Assembly (NCBI GenBank): GCA_036504515.1
Contig: DASXVA010000009.1
Location: 310,001 to 374,000 of the forward strand
Direction: 5' to 3'
DNA: 64,000 nucleotides
From: AWTP1-18 sp036504515
GTDB lineage: Bacteria; Pseudomonadota; Gammaproteobacteria; Burkholderiales; Rhodocyclaceae
The notes beneath the pieces were generated by a model. That model made no database searches. It was not told the DNA's origin and saw nothing but the letters and a program-made list of their open reading frames with translations. Both the position numbers and the translations under genes were made by a program. Of the stretch, positions 40,956 to 49,628 are shown piece by piece (within the stretch, counting starts at the first letter, position 1; every line of letters begins with the position of its first letter).

Positions 40956-41624
40956 ATGAGTTACAGCAAAATTGCCAAGGACGGTCTGTGGGACAACAAC
41001 GTTGTGTTCTCCCAGTTGCTGGGCATGTGTCCCACTCTGGCGGTGACCACTAGCGGTACCAACGGCTTGGGTATGGGCCTGGCGACGACAGCGGTGTTGG
41101 CCGTGGCCAATATGCTGGTGTCCAGCGTGCGCATGTATGTCACGCCCCAGGTTCGTATCCCGGTTTACATCGTATTGATTGCCACCCTGGTGACGGTGGT
41201 GGATTTGACCCTCAATGCCTACTTGCACGATCTGTACAAAGTGCTGGGCATGTACATCGCCCTGATCGTGGCCAACTGCTCCGTGCTGGGCCGGGCTGAA
41301 GCCTTTGCCGCCCGGGAGCCGGTACTACCTTCCGGGATGGACGGCCTGTTCATGGGCCTAGGTTTCACCATTGCCTTGACCTCCATCGGCCTGATCCGCG
41401 AATTCCTCGGAGCCGGCACGCTGTTCTCTCAAGCCAGTCTGCTGCTGGGTTCTTCGTTCAAGTTCCTCGAAATCACCGCGATTCCCAACTACGGCGGTTT
41501 CCTGATGATGATTCTTCCCCCCGGCGGCTTCCTTGTGCTGGGTTGTCTGCTCGCCGCCAAGCGTGTGTATCAGGTCAAGACCGGTCAAGAAGTGACTGAG
41601 TCCGCCGGCCACGCTCTCGCCTGA
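40956..41624 (+). CDS. rnfE: RnfE, membrane subunit
   Basis: A 222-residue, six-helix protein paralogous to RnfA, with DNNVVFSQLLGMCPTLAV containing the conserved cysteine and NCSVLGRAEAFAA. The start is ten bases after rnfG, with an AAGGAG site. Confidence 0.94.
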   Translation: MSYSKIAKDGLWDNNVVFSQLLGMCPTLAVTTSGTNGLGMGLATTAVLAVANMLVSSVRMYVTPQVRIPVYIVLIATLVTVVDLTLNAYLHDLYKVLGMYIALIVANCSVLGRAEAFAAREPVLPSGMDGLFMGLGFTIALTSIGLIREFLGAGTLFSQASLLLGSSFKFLEITAIPNYGGFLMMILPPGGFLVLGCLLAAKRVYQVKTGQEVTESAGHALA

Positions 41625-41642
41625 TCACTAGGAGACTTTGTC

Positions 41643-41924
41643 ATGCAAGTTGGCGTTGCCTATTCCGAAGCTGCCCAGCAAATCTGGCTGACCATTGAGG
41701 TGCCGGATGATGCCAAGGTGACGGATGCCATCGAGAAGTCCGGCATCCTCAAAATGTTTCCCCATATCGACCTGTCGACCCAGAAGGTTGGTGTCTTTGG
41801 TCGTCAGGTCAAGCTGGATGCCGATCTGCGGCCCGGCGACCGGGTAGAAATCTATCGCGGTATTACCTGCGATCCGCAAACAGTCCCGCGCCGTGATGGC
41901 GCAGGCAGTGACGACGACGAATAA
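41643..41924 (+). CDS. rnfH: RnfH, ubiquitin-fold Rnf-associated protein
   Basis: A 93-residue beta-grasp protein: MQVGVAYSEAAQQIWLTIEV at the head, KVGVFGRQVKLDADLRPGDRVEIYR in shorter form in the middle, acidic tail. RnfH closes rnf operons in several nitrogen fixers; its biochemical role is unclear. The end of the operon is marked by a terminator about 95 bases on. Confidence 0.9.
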   Translation: MQVGVAYSEAAQQIWLTIEVPDDAKVTDAIEKSGILKMFPHIDLSTQKVGVFGRQVKLDADLRPGDRVEIYRGITCDPQTVPRRDGAGSDDDE

Positions 41925-42019
41925 GGACGTCGCCACCCCAGTTTCATTTGTTGTTTCTCCTCCAGTGGTGTACCGCAGCAGCAAGACAGCGTTCTGCTTA
42001 ATCTTCTCTCTGCACCTTC

Positions 42020-42053
42020 GGCCGGGCTGGTTTATACCGCCCGGCCTTTTTTT
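42020..42053 (+). terminator. Intrinsic terminator of the rnf operon
   Basis: GGCCGGGC pairs with GCCCGGCC, and the inner GGT/ACC adds three pairs; seven T residues follow. No gene is seen between the rnfH stop and here. Confidence 0.9.
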
Positions 42054-42121
42054 GCCTAAAAAACCTTGCTTTGATAATGGTCAAAGATTTTGAAGGAAGT
42101 GACCATTTTGTCCTGGGATTG

Positions 42122-44704
42122 TCAGGCACATTGCCAAGTTGACCGGCCCGCTTGTTTGGCTGCGTACATGGCTGAGTCAGCTTTAGCGATCAACGTTTCG
42201 ACATTGTCTGTATCCCTTGGGAACAGGCTGATGCCGATGCTGCAGGAAATTTCGATGAAGTTGTCACTGACCTTGAAGGGCTCGGAAAGTATGGCGACGA
42301 TTTTCTCGGCAGCCTTGATCGGGACCTCCGAAACATGCAGGTCAGGCAAGACGACAACAAACTCATCACCGCCCAAACGCGCTACCGTATCCTCATCACG
42401 CAGGCAATGCTCAAGGCGGCGAGACACTTGTCTGAGTAACTCGTCACCGGCCGCGTGGCCGTATTGATCATTAACCGGCTTGAATTTGTCCAGGTCGATG
42501 AAGAGAACTGCCACCATTGCATGTTTGCGGTTAGCGTGGGCAATTGCTCGGTTCAGACGGTCTTCCAGCAGTTTGCGATTGGCTAGTCCAGTCAGTGCAT
42601 CGAAGTTTGCCTGACGCCATACTGCTTCCGCTTCACGTTTCCGGTCAGTGATGTCGCTGAATATGGCGATATAGCGCCGACTGTGACCAGGACGTTCCGG
42701 GACAACGGTGATGCGCAGCCATTCGATGTAAGTCTGACCATCCCTGCGGCGATTGGTGATTTCTCCTTCCCAATGACCATCCCGTACCAATCGTTTCCAC
42801 ATGTCCAGGTAGAAGTCGGCATCGTGGCGACCAGATGCCAGCAAAGATGGTGTTTGGCCGATGGCTTCCTCAGCACTGAAGCCGGTCAATTGGGTAAAGG
42901 CTGGATTCACCGCGATGATTTTGTTGTTGGCATCAGTAACCAATATGCCTTCGCCGGCTACCTCAAACACTGACTGGGCCAATCGTAGGGATTCTTCTGC
43001 CTCAACCAGTCTTGTAATGTCAGAAAAAGAGAGGACTGCAGCGTCTGTTGCTACCTTGTTGTCAGGGCGTAACAAGCGGCTATTGACGGTAATCCAGCGA
43101 CAAGATCCATCAGCATTCATCACCCCATAGAGTTCATGGTCAAGGACTTCACCATGGGCAGCGCGTAGGGATGGGTAGTTACTCAGGTCTAGCTTGTTGC
43201 CATTGGCTGTGAGCAGTACAAAATTACGGGTCTGGAGGTCATTGGCCGAAACGCCAAGAATATCTAATGCAGATTTGTTCCAAGTGGTAATTCCTCCCTT
43301 GTCGTTCACCACGACAACACCTTCTGCCATGGTGGAAATCAGGCTGCGCTGGAGTGCTTCGCTGGCCTTAAGGCGCTGTTCCAGTTCGTAATGGGATGTG
43401 ACATCGTGAACAATGGAAAGGAGTAACTTTTTTTCTCCGTCTTCCACGGTTCCGGAATAAACCTCGACGTCTCTTTCTTCTCCCGATGCAAGACGATGGC
43501 GAAAACGGAAGTAATTGCGCTGGTCAGCCTTGGCGCTTCGCATCTCTGCCTGCAGTTTGTCTGGAGGTAGGCAGTTGATGTCACTGATATTCAATGTCAG
43601 TAGTTTTTCCAGTGGGTAGCCGTAGTAGCTAACGGCGGCCGGATTTGCATCAACGATATGGCCGTTGTCTGGATCAATCACCATTTTTATCGAGGTGTTT
43701 TTCTCAAAAAACGAGCGATAGCGCTTTTCGTTAATGAGCAGGTACTGTTGTTGGCGAGCCGCACGGAAGAGGAGGGTGCAGACAATTCCTGTGAGCAAGA
43801 GAACCATCAAACTGCCCCATGCCGCCAGTTTGCGGCTCTGATGGATCTCCTGAGTTACCGGGAGTAGTAGCGCAGCCTCATCGATGCCAACGTTGACGAT
43901 GACCGGATAGCTCTGCAACTTATGCCAGGCGTAGGTTCTGTCAACTTTGTCGAATAGCCCCTTGCTACGGAAAATACCCCGGCTCGGCGCTTCTGCTACA
44001 AGGAAAGGACGATCGCTGGGCAAAACTTTTCCCATAGCCTCAATGACGCTGGGAGTCCGGCTCAGGTAGGCGCCATCAAGCCGGAACAGGGAAACGACAT
44101 CGGTTTCCCGTAGCAGCATGTCTTTGTAGGCATCGGCAAAGTATTGCGGTGACATGGATAACACCATGACCCCGAGAAACTGACCTTTGCGCCAGATCGA
44201 TCTGGAAAATTGAATAGACCAAGCCCCTGTTGCGCGGCCTAGAACAGGATGACTGATGAACAGCTTGTCTTCTTTTGTGCCGAGATGGGTCTTGAAATGC
44301 TCCCGGTCACCAAGATAAATGTGACCATACACTCCAGCACTGGACCAGATCAGATAGCCATTGGGATCAATCACACCAATCTGGGCAATAGCATTGGTAG
44401 GAAAGTGGTTGTAAAGGGAGCGCAGGTTCCGGTCAATGTCACCACCTTCGACATACTCATCCCGAAGGTGTTGCAAGGTGTAATCAACCATACGCAGAGT
44501 GGCCTCGGTTTGTCCCGCTACCGCGCCCACCAGTTCTTCTGAACGCAGTGCAATCTGACCTACGGCATCCTGTTCCATTACTCGATTGGAAACGTCCAAA
44601 CGCCACCAGTGAAAGCTGATGCTGGTCAGCGATACCAGTAAGGCAACTCCGGCCAATAAACGTAAATGAAACGGCGAAAGATTGTCGAATTTGGCGGGCA
44701 TCAT
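42122..44704 (-). CDS. Membrane sensor diguanylate cyclase (dCACHE-PAS-GGDEF)
   Basis: An 860-residue protein: first transmembrane helix at about 15-32, a periplasmic sensing domain (about 40-290), a second helix (about 295-315), three PAS domains (about 325-690) and a C-terminal GGDEF domain. The active site is intact (RLGGDEFVVV), and an RxxD inhibitory site lies five residues before it (RDED). It should make cyclic-di-GMP in response to a periplasmic signal. No EAL domain is present. Nearest neighbours are rnfH (convergent) and a HIT gene; a link to nitrogen fixation is not shown. Confidence 0.88.
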   Translation of the reverse strand: MMPAKFDNLSPFHLRLLAGVALLVSLTSISFHWWRLDVSNRVMEQDAVGQIALRSEELVGAVAGQTEATLRMVDYTLQHLRDEYVEGGDIDRNLRSLYNHFPTNAIAQIGVIDPNGYLIWSSAGVYGHIYLGDREHFKTHLGTKEDKLFISHPVLGRATGAWSIQFSRSIWRKGQFLGVMVLSMSPQYFADAYKDMLLRETDVVSLFRLDGAYLSRTPSVIEAMGKVLPSDRPFLVAEAPSRGIFRSKGLFDKVDRTYAWHKLQSYPVIVNVGIDEAALLLPVTQEIHQSRKLAAWGSLMVLLLTGIVCTLLFRAARQQQYLLINEKRYRSFFEKNTSIKMVIDPDNGHIVDANPAAVSYYGYPLEKLLTLNISDINCLPPDKLQAEMRSAKADQRNYFRFRHRLASGEERDVEVYSGTVEDGEKKLLLSIVHDVTSHYELEQRLKASEALQRSLISTMAEGVVVVNDKGGITTWNKSALDILGVSANDLQTRNFVLLTANGNKLDLSNYPSLRAAHGEVLDHELYGVMNADGSCRWITVNSRLLRPDNKVATDAAVLSFSDITRLVEAEESLRLAQSVFEVAGEGILVTDANNKIIAVNPAFTQLTGFSAEEAIGQTPSLLASGRHDADFYLDMWKRLVRDGHWEGEITNRRRDGQTYIEWLRITVVPERPGHSRRYIAIFSDITDRKREAEAVWRQANFDALTGLANRKLLEDRLNRAIAHANRKHAMVAVLFIDLDKFKPVNDQYGHAAGDELLRQVSRRLEHCLRDEDTVARLGGDEFVVVLPDLHVSEVPIKAAEKIVAILSEPFKVSDNFIEISCSIGISLFPRDTDNVETLIAKADSAMYAAKQAGRSTWQCA

Positions 44705-44924
44705 CGCGTGGTCACTCCGACATGGTCAGAATGAGGTGCGAGACAAAACCCAAGCGCGAAGTCCTGAAAAGGAGAGTGCTCAATCATCGTGTAATTGTTT
44801 TAAGACCTAGTCAAAGTACATAGGGCAAGCATATACCTTAAGTACTATAACTAAAGTCAATTCTCTGTGTGGGGGGGGTGTTTTGACAGGGGCTGATTTG
44901 GATCAAAAAAGCACCTGTCTTGCA

Positions 44925-45344
44925 TCAGTTCAATTCTGCCTTGATCCTTTCGGCCAGGGCCTGTAGCTCTGTCATGTCGGCTTTTTCACTGGCATGAATG
45001 CGCAAGGCTTCACCGCCGCGACGGGGGATGATGTGAAAGTGCAAATGGGGTACGGTTTGGCCCGCTTCGGCACCATTGAACTGGGCGATCAAAAGGCCCG
45101 GTGCGTTTGTCACTTTTTTCACGGCCTGGGAGATACGCTGGGTGGTCTGAATCGTTGTGGCCAACATGGCCGGCGAGATGTCCAGAATGGTGGCGGCTGC
45201 TTCCTTGGGGATCACCAGGGTATGACCTTCCGACTGGGGCATGATGTCCATGAAGGCCAGGGTGTTTTCGTCTTCATAAACCCGGATGCAGGGAAGCTCG
45301 CCGCGCAGGATGCGGGCGAAGATATTGTTGTTGTCGTAACTCAC
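44925..45344 (-). CDS. HIT-family nucleotide hydrolase/transferase
   Basis: A 139-residue protein with the HIT motif HLHFHIIPR and the N-terminal IFARILRGELPCIRVYED. It acts on nucleoside phosphates. GTG at 45344 was chosen because AAGGAG is nine bases upstream; an in-frame ATG at 45416 has no such site and would add residues without family likeness. Confidence 0.85.
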   Translation of the reverse strand: MSYDNNNIFARILRGELPCIRVYEDENTLAFMDIMPQSEGHTLVIPKEAAATILDISPAMLATTIQTTQRISQAVKKVTNAPGLLIAQFNGAEAGQTVPHLHFHIIPRRGGEALRIHASEKADMTELQALAERIKAELN

Positions 45345-45460
45345 GGGCGGGGTCTCCTTTTTGAAAGGCAATGAGCCTATCATCCCCGACTTGAAAATCG
45401 TCGTTCCGGCCATCATTTACGGCCCTGTCCGATTCACCTAACTCACCTGTGGGAGTTCCC

Positions 45461-46060
45461 ATGAAATTTCGTTTGCTGGCTGTTCTTGCCCTTGCGGCAA
45501 CTTTGCTTTCCGGTTGTGGTTACAACCAGATCCAGATCAACGACGAGGCAGTGAACGCCTCCTGGTCTGAAGTGCTCAACCAGTACAAACGCCGGGCCGA
45601 CCTGATTCCCAATCTGGTGTCCGTCGTCCAGGGCTATGCCTCCCACGAAAAAGAGGTGCTGACCAAGGTCACCGAAGCCCGGGCCAGCGTTGCCGGCATC
45701 AAGGCCACGCCGGAGCTGGTGAATGATCCCGAAGCCTTTGCCAAATTCCAAAAAGCCCAGTCCGAACTGGGCGGCGCCTTGTCCCGCCTGCTGGTGGTGT
45801 CCGAGAACTATCCTCAGTTGAAGGCCGACGCCAATTTCCGCGACCTGCAAGCCCAGGTCGAAGGCACCGAGAATCGCATCACCGTGGCCCGCAATCGTTA
45901 CATCAAGGCGGTGCAGGAATACAACGTGTCGGTGCGTACCTTCCCCAACAATCTGACTGCCATGGTGACGGGGGCCAAGCCCAAGGCCAACTTCACGGTG
46001 GACGACGAAAAGGCTGCCGCCACGCCCCCCGCCATCAAGTTCGACGCCCCCGCCAAGTAA
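45461..46060 (+). CDS. LemA-family lipoprotein
   Basis: A 199-residue protein with a lipobox (LLSGC, Cys at about 18) and LemA features: WSEVLNQYKRRADLIPNLV, and ARNRYIKAVQEYN. The function of LemA is poorly known; it often sits with TPM-domain genes, as here. GGGAG precedes the ATG. Confidence 0.9.
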   Translation: MKFRLLAVLALAATLLSGCGYNQIQINDEAVNASWSEVLNQYKRRADLIPNLVSVVQGYASHEKEVLTKVTEARASVAGIKATPELVNDPEAFAKFQKAQSELGGALSRLLVVSENYPQLKADANFRDLQAQVEGTENRITVARNRYIKAVQEYNVSVRTFPNNLTAMVTGAKPKANFTVDDEKAAATPPAIKFDAPAK

Positions 46061-46066
46061 GCCTCC

Positions 46067-46936
46067 GTGCGTCGCTGCCTGCTCTGCCTTTGGCTGCTGT
46101 GTCTGCCTCTGCTGGGTTTGTCCCTGGAGGCGGGGGCAGCTGATGAAGTTGCCATTCCGCCCTTGCAAAGCAGGGTCACTGATCTGACCAATACCCTTGA
46201 TGCCGGGCAGAAAGCCCAGCTTGAGGCTAGTCTGAAGCAGATCGAAACCGAGAAGAGTGCCCAGATCGGCATCCTCCTATTGCCCAGCGTCAAACCTGAA
46301 ACCATCGAGCAATTCGGCATCCGGCTGGCGGAAGCCTGGAAGCTGGGGCGCAAGGGCGTGGATGACGGCCTGATCATTATCGTCGCCAAGAGCGACAGGC
46401 GCATGCGTATCGAAGTGGGCTATGGCCTTGAGGGTACCGTGCCCGACGCCATCGCCAAGCGCATTGTCAGTGAGCAAATGGCGCCAAAGTTCAAACAGGG
46501 TGATTACTTCGGCGGACTGCAGGATGCCGTCAAAACCCTCGGCGATCTGCTGGGACGAACGGGCGAAGCTGCGGATACTCCCGCTGAAACAGCAACGGAT
46601 AATTCTTCCAGTGATGGTGCGTCCTCCTGGTGGCAAGACCCCGGTACAGTGGCCTTCGGCCTGATCTTCGCCGCAGGCATTCTCCATTCCCTGTTCGGCA
46701 TCATGGGCTATGTTGTGGCGGCGGGCGTCATTGGTGTCATCGTCTATCTGGCGACCGCATCGATCCTGTTCGGCATTGGTGCTGCCATCGCCGTTTTTGT
46801 TTTGGCCCTGCTCGGCATCGGTCGTACCGGTGGCGGATTTTCTTCCGGAGGAGGGGGCTGGGGTTCCTCGTCGGGCGGCGGATTTTCCGGTGGTGGCGGT
46901 GGTTTTGGCGGCGGCGGCGCGTCGGGGGACTGGTAA
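46067..46936 (+). CDS. TPM-domain (YgcG-like) membrane protein
   Basis: A 289-residue protein with a signal peptide, a TPM domain (about 25-165; RVTDLTNTLDAGQKAQLEA; RIEVGYGLEG), two hydrophobic segments (about 195-255) and a Gly/Ser-rich tail ending GGASGDW. It starts with GTG six bases after lemA and overlaps the next gene (TAATG). Thought to act in membrane protein quality control; not proven. Confidence 0.85.
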   Translation: MRRCLLCLWLLCLPLLGLSLEAGAADEVAIPPLQSRVTDLTNTLDAGQKAQLEASLKQIETEKSAQIGILLLPSVKPETIEQFGIRLAEAWKLGRKGVDDGLIIIVAKSDRRMRIEVGYGLEGTVPDAIAKRIVSEQMAPKFKQGDYFGGLQDAVKTLGDLLGRTGEAADTPAETATDNSSSDGASSWWQDPGTVAFGLIFAAGILHSLFGIMGYVVAAGVIGVIVYLATASILFGIGAAIAVFVLALLGIGRTGGGFSSGGGGWGSSSGGGFSGGGGGFGGGGASGDW

Positions 46937-47433
46937 TGAAATTCTCAAGATTGCTTCGTCATCTGCTCATGTCGACTTGGTGGACCCGCCGCGCCTTTCG
47001 GGCTGCTGATCTCAAGGCCATCGGCGCGGCTATTGCCGAATCCGAATCCCACCATCGCGGCGAGTTGCGCTTTGTGGTCGAAGGCCCCCTCAATACTTTG
47101 CATGTGCTGCGCGGCTTTACGCCCCGGCAACGGGCTATCGAGGTTTTCAGCCAGTTGAAGGTGTGGGACACCGAAGAAAATTGCGGCATCCTGATTTACG
47201 TACAGATGGTGGATCGCAAGGTCGAAATCCTCGCTGACCGGGGTATCTCCGCCAAAGTACCGCAAGCGGAATGGGATAGCCTTTGCCGTGGCATGGAAAA
47301 GCACTTTGCCCGTGGTGAATATCGTGATGGTGTCATTCAGGCCTTGCAGGGTGCCAGTGGCCTGCTGTCAGCCCATTTCCCCGCCCAGGGCGCCCGCCCC
47401 AATGAACTGCCGGATGCACCTGTACTGCTTTGA
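46936..47433 (+). CDS. Second TPM-domain protein
   Basis: A 165-residue protein with a single TPM domain (RQRAIEVFSQLKVWDTEENC; ADRGISAKVP). No clear signal peptide, but a hydrophobic N-terminus. The ATG shares a base with the preceding stop. The lemA-TPM-TPM trio is a common arrangement. Confidence 0.85.
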   Translation: MKFSRLLRHLLMSTWWTRRAFRAADLKAIGAAIAESESHHRGELRFVVEGPLNTLHVLRGFTPRQRAIEVFSQLKVWDTEENCGILIYVQMVDRKVEILADRGISAKVPQAEWDSLCRGMEKHFARGEYRDGVIQALQGASGLLSAHFPAQGARPNELPDAPVLL

Positions 47434-47457
47434 TGTTTAGATGGAACTGATCGTTAA

Positions 47458-47934
47458 ATGAAACAACTCAACAAAATCCTGCTGGATGATCTGGTCAAAC
47501 AGGCCCAGGCATCGCCCCGTCGTCGGGCCAACTTCAATCTTCACAGTGACCTGTCCGATCCGGTACAGCGCTTGGCTATCGCCATGGAGCCCGATACCGT
47601 GGTTCAGGTCCATCGTCATCCGCAAACCTTCGAGTTGCTCTATCCCCTGCGGGGCCGCTTTGTTGTGCTGCATTTTGACGATGCCGGTGTCGTCACCGGT
47701 CGCACGGTGCTAGGCGAAGACTGTCAGGTGCAAGAAAACCCTGCCGGGCAATGGCACGCGGTTCTGTCCCTGGACGAGGGCGGTGTCATCTTCGAGGTCA
47801 AGCACGGCCCCTATCAGGCCGTTGGCGCCCCGGATACGGCTCCCTGGCAGCCAAGCGATGCTGTCGGTAGTGCTGCGCTGCTCAAGTGGTATGCCGGCGC
47901 TCAGGTGGGGCAACGCTGGAGTGGGGCTAATTGA
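47458..47934 (+). CDS. WbuC-family cupin metalloprotein
   Basis: A 158-residue protein with a cupin fold; the metal motif appears as VHRHPQTFELLYPLRGRF. WbuC-type proteins often accompany surface polysaccharide genes, which are not seen here. The substrate is unknown. An intrinsic terminator follows 38 bases downstream. Confidence 0.8.
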   Translation: MKQLNKILLDDLVKQAQASPRRRANFNLHSDLSDPVQRLAIAMEPDTVVQVHRHPQTFELLYPLRGRFVVLHFDDAGVVTGRTVLGEDCQVQENPAGQWHAVLSLDEGGVIFEVKHGPYQAVGAPDTAPWQPSDAVGSAALLKWYAGAQVGQRWSGAN

Positions 47935-47971
47935 AGTAATCCCGTTGCCGCAACGGCTCGGTAGAAACAAC

Positions 47972-47998
47972 AAAGGCGCCCTGGGCGCCTTTTGTTTT
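47972..47998 (+). terminator. Intrinsic terminator after the cupin gene
   Basis: AAAGGCGCC / GGCGCCTTT with a CTG loop, followed by TGTTTTT. Confidence 0.85.
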
Positions 47999-48030
47999 TC
48001 ACCAGTTCTGAACTGGTAATCCGTCGCGAA

Positions 48031-48357
48031 TCAACTGCGAATGGCTGATACCGCTTTGTATTGATCCACCGGCTTGGTGTTGCGGTTGGCTGTGCTTGGT
48101 TCAGGCTGTTGCTGGCTAATGGTCACACGGGTGGCATTACGCTGAGCAGCAACGCTCTCCGCCGACTTTTCGGCTGCCTTGGCGGCATCCTGCTTGATCG
48201 TGGTGGCGGTGTCCGTTGAACGGGTCGCAACCTTTTGGTCAGCAAAGGAATTGGCCTGGGTGTTCTGTTCAGTCTGCTTCGCGGACTGGCTGTTACTCGT
48301 CAGCGGGCTGGAAAGGCTGCTGATGGTGGCGGTGGTGCTGGTGAGAGGGCTAACCAT
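48031..48357 (-). CDS. Low-complexity hypothetical protein
   Basis: A 108-residue hydrophilic protein rich in Ser, Thr, Ala, Gln and Asn, without signal peptide or cysteine. The middle (IKQDAAKAAEKSAESVAAQ) could form a helix. I do not recognise it. It lies between two unrelated genes; codon use looks like its neighbours, so it is probably real. Confidence 0.5.
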   Translation of the reverse strand: MVSPLTSTTATISSLSSPLTSNSQSAKQTEQNTQANSFADQKVATRSTDTATTIKQDAAKAAEKSAESVAAQRNATRVTISQQQPEPSTANRNTKPVDQYKAVSAIRS

Positions 48358-48480
48358 GATCGGCTCCTACAGGGGCGAAAACCCCAAGAGATAGGATGTC
48401 ACCTTAGCACGATCACCGGGTTTTCTCTAGTCGGAATCGCAGAAGCCCCGGTCAGGGTCAGGGATTCTGGCACGCTGCCC

Positions 48481-49518
48481 TTAAAAAAGCTCGGCTTCGG
48501 TATTGACCACTTGCAGCGGAATCTTGCCTTGGGCGGCCAGGGTTTCGTAGTACTGCAATTGATTGCGACCGTTCTGCTTGGCGTAGTAAAGGGCTTCGTC
48601 TGCCCGGCCCAGCACGGTGGTGGGGTTGTCGCCCAGTCGTACCTGGGTCAGGCCGAGGCTGACCGTCACCCCGGTCACCTGGGGGAAACGGTGGTTTTCC
48701 ACGGACTGGCGGAAGCGTTCCATCACCTTGAGGGCGTTTCTTTCCGAGGTACGGCGCAGGATCACCACGAACTCTTCGCCGCCGAAGCGGAACAGCTTGT
48801 CCCGACGACGAAACACCTGCCGCATGATGTCCGACATCAGCAGCAGCACTTCGTCGCCGAAGAGGTGGCCGTAGCGGTCGTTGACTGCTTTGAAATGGTC
48901 GATATCGAAGATGGCCAGCCAGTCACAGGCGATACCTTCTTCGCTGCGTCGTTCGGCATCCTTGTTGTCATTGCAAGTACCGTCGGGGCTGCGCAGCAGC
49001 TTTTGCAGGCTGTCCTCGAAGGTCTTGCGGTTGAGCAAGCGGGTCAGGGTATCCACCTGGCTGTATTGCAGCAGGCTCAGGTAGTTGCGATACAGGCCCA
49101 GCATGCCGTCAATCAGGGACAGCAGTTGTACCGTTAGGGGCCGGTTGGCCGAGATTTCGAGACAGGCCAAGGGCGTGTCTTCATGGACGATGGGAAACCA
49201 GCAGTAGTGCATGGTGCCCCGGCCTTTTTCCCGCACCATGTCGGTGTGGATCACCTGCAATTCGATGGCTTGATACAGCGCATCAGGCAGGGTGACCGGG
49301 CCGTTCCAGTCGGCGAACTCCACAGTCTGGCCGTGGTTCCAGGCCGTCAATTCCACCTGCACATGGCCCCGTTCCTCATGGACGCGAAACAGCCGCACCG
49401 ACAAGTGTTTGCGTTGCGGTTGCAGCAGGTCGATCAAGGAGGTGGCCAAGGCAATGTCCACAAGCGCGTGATCCCGGTAGCGGGTAATCGCTTCTGCGTG
49501 CTTGAGAACCTTGGTCAT
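48481..49518 (-). CDS. Cytoplasmic GGDEF diguanylate cyclase
   Basis: A 345-residue protein: an N-terminal GAF-like region (about 1-150) and a GGDEF domain with intact RFGGEEF and an RxxD inhibitory site (RRRD) five residues before it. No membrane segment. The input signal is unknown. Confidence 0.85.
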   Translation of the reverse strand: MTKVLKHAEAITRYRDHALVDIALATSLIDLLQPQRKHLSVRLFRVHEERGHVQVELTAWNHGQTVEFADWNGPVTLPDALYQAIELQVIHTDMVREKGRGTMHYCWFPIVHEDTPLACLEISANRPLTVQLLSLIDGMLGLYRNYLSLLQYSQVDTLTRLLNRKTFEDSLQKLLRSPDGTCNDNKDAERRSEEGIACDWLAIFDIDHFKAVNDRYGHLFGDEVLLLMSDIMRQVFRRRDKLFRFGGEEFVVILRRTSERNALKVMERFRQSVENHRFPQVTGVTVSLGLTQVRLGDNPTTVLGRADEALYYAKQNGRNQLQYYETLAAQGKIPLQVVNTEAELF

Positions 49519-49628
49519 TGGGGAATGCCCTGGGGAGTTAAGCCCGCAATTCTATTAATTATTTATATATATGACAAATGTCACGGTATCAGAGGCTTTG
49601 CAGGCCCCGTGCTACCATCGCCGCCCCC

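Noticed and set aside
44812..44825. AGTACATA, the reverse complement of the ModE-like core, upstream of the GGDEF gene
   Set aside because: Only the 8-base core matches; the right half of the operator is missing and one or two chance hits are expected in a window of this size.
49571..49592. TGACAAATGTCA palindrome just before the DinG-like helicase
   Set aside because: It does not fit a LexA box (CTGT-N8-ACAG) and a 12-bp palindrome in an AT-rich gap is not rare enough to report.
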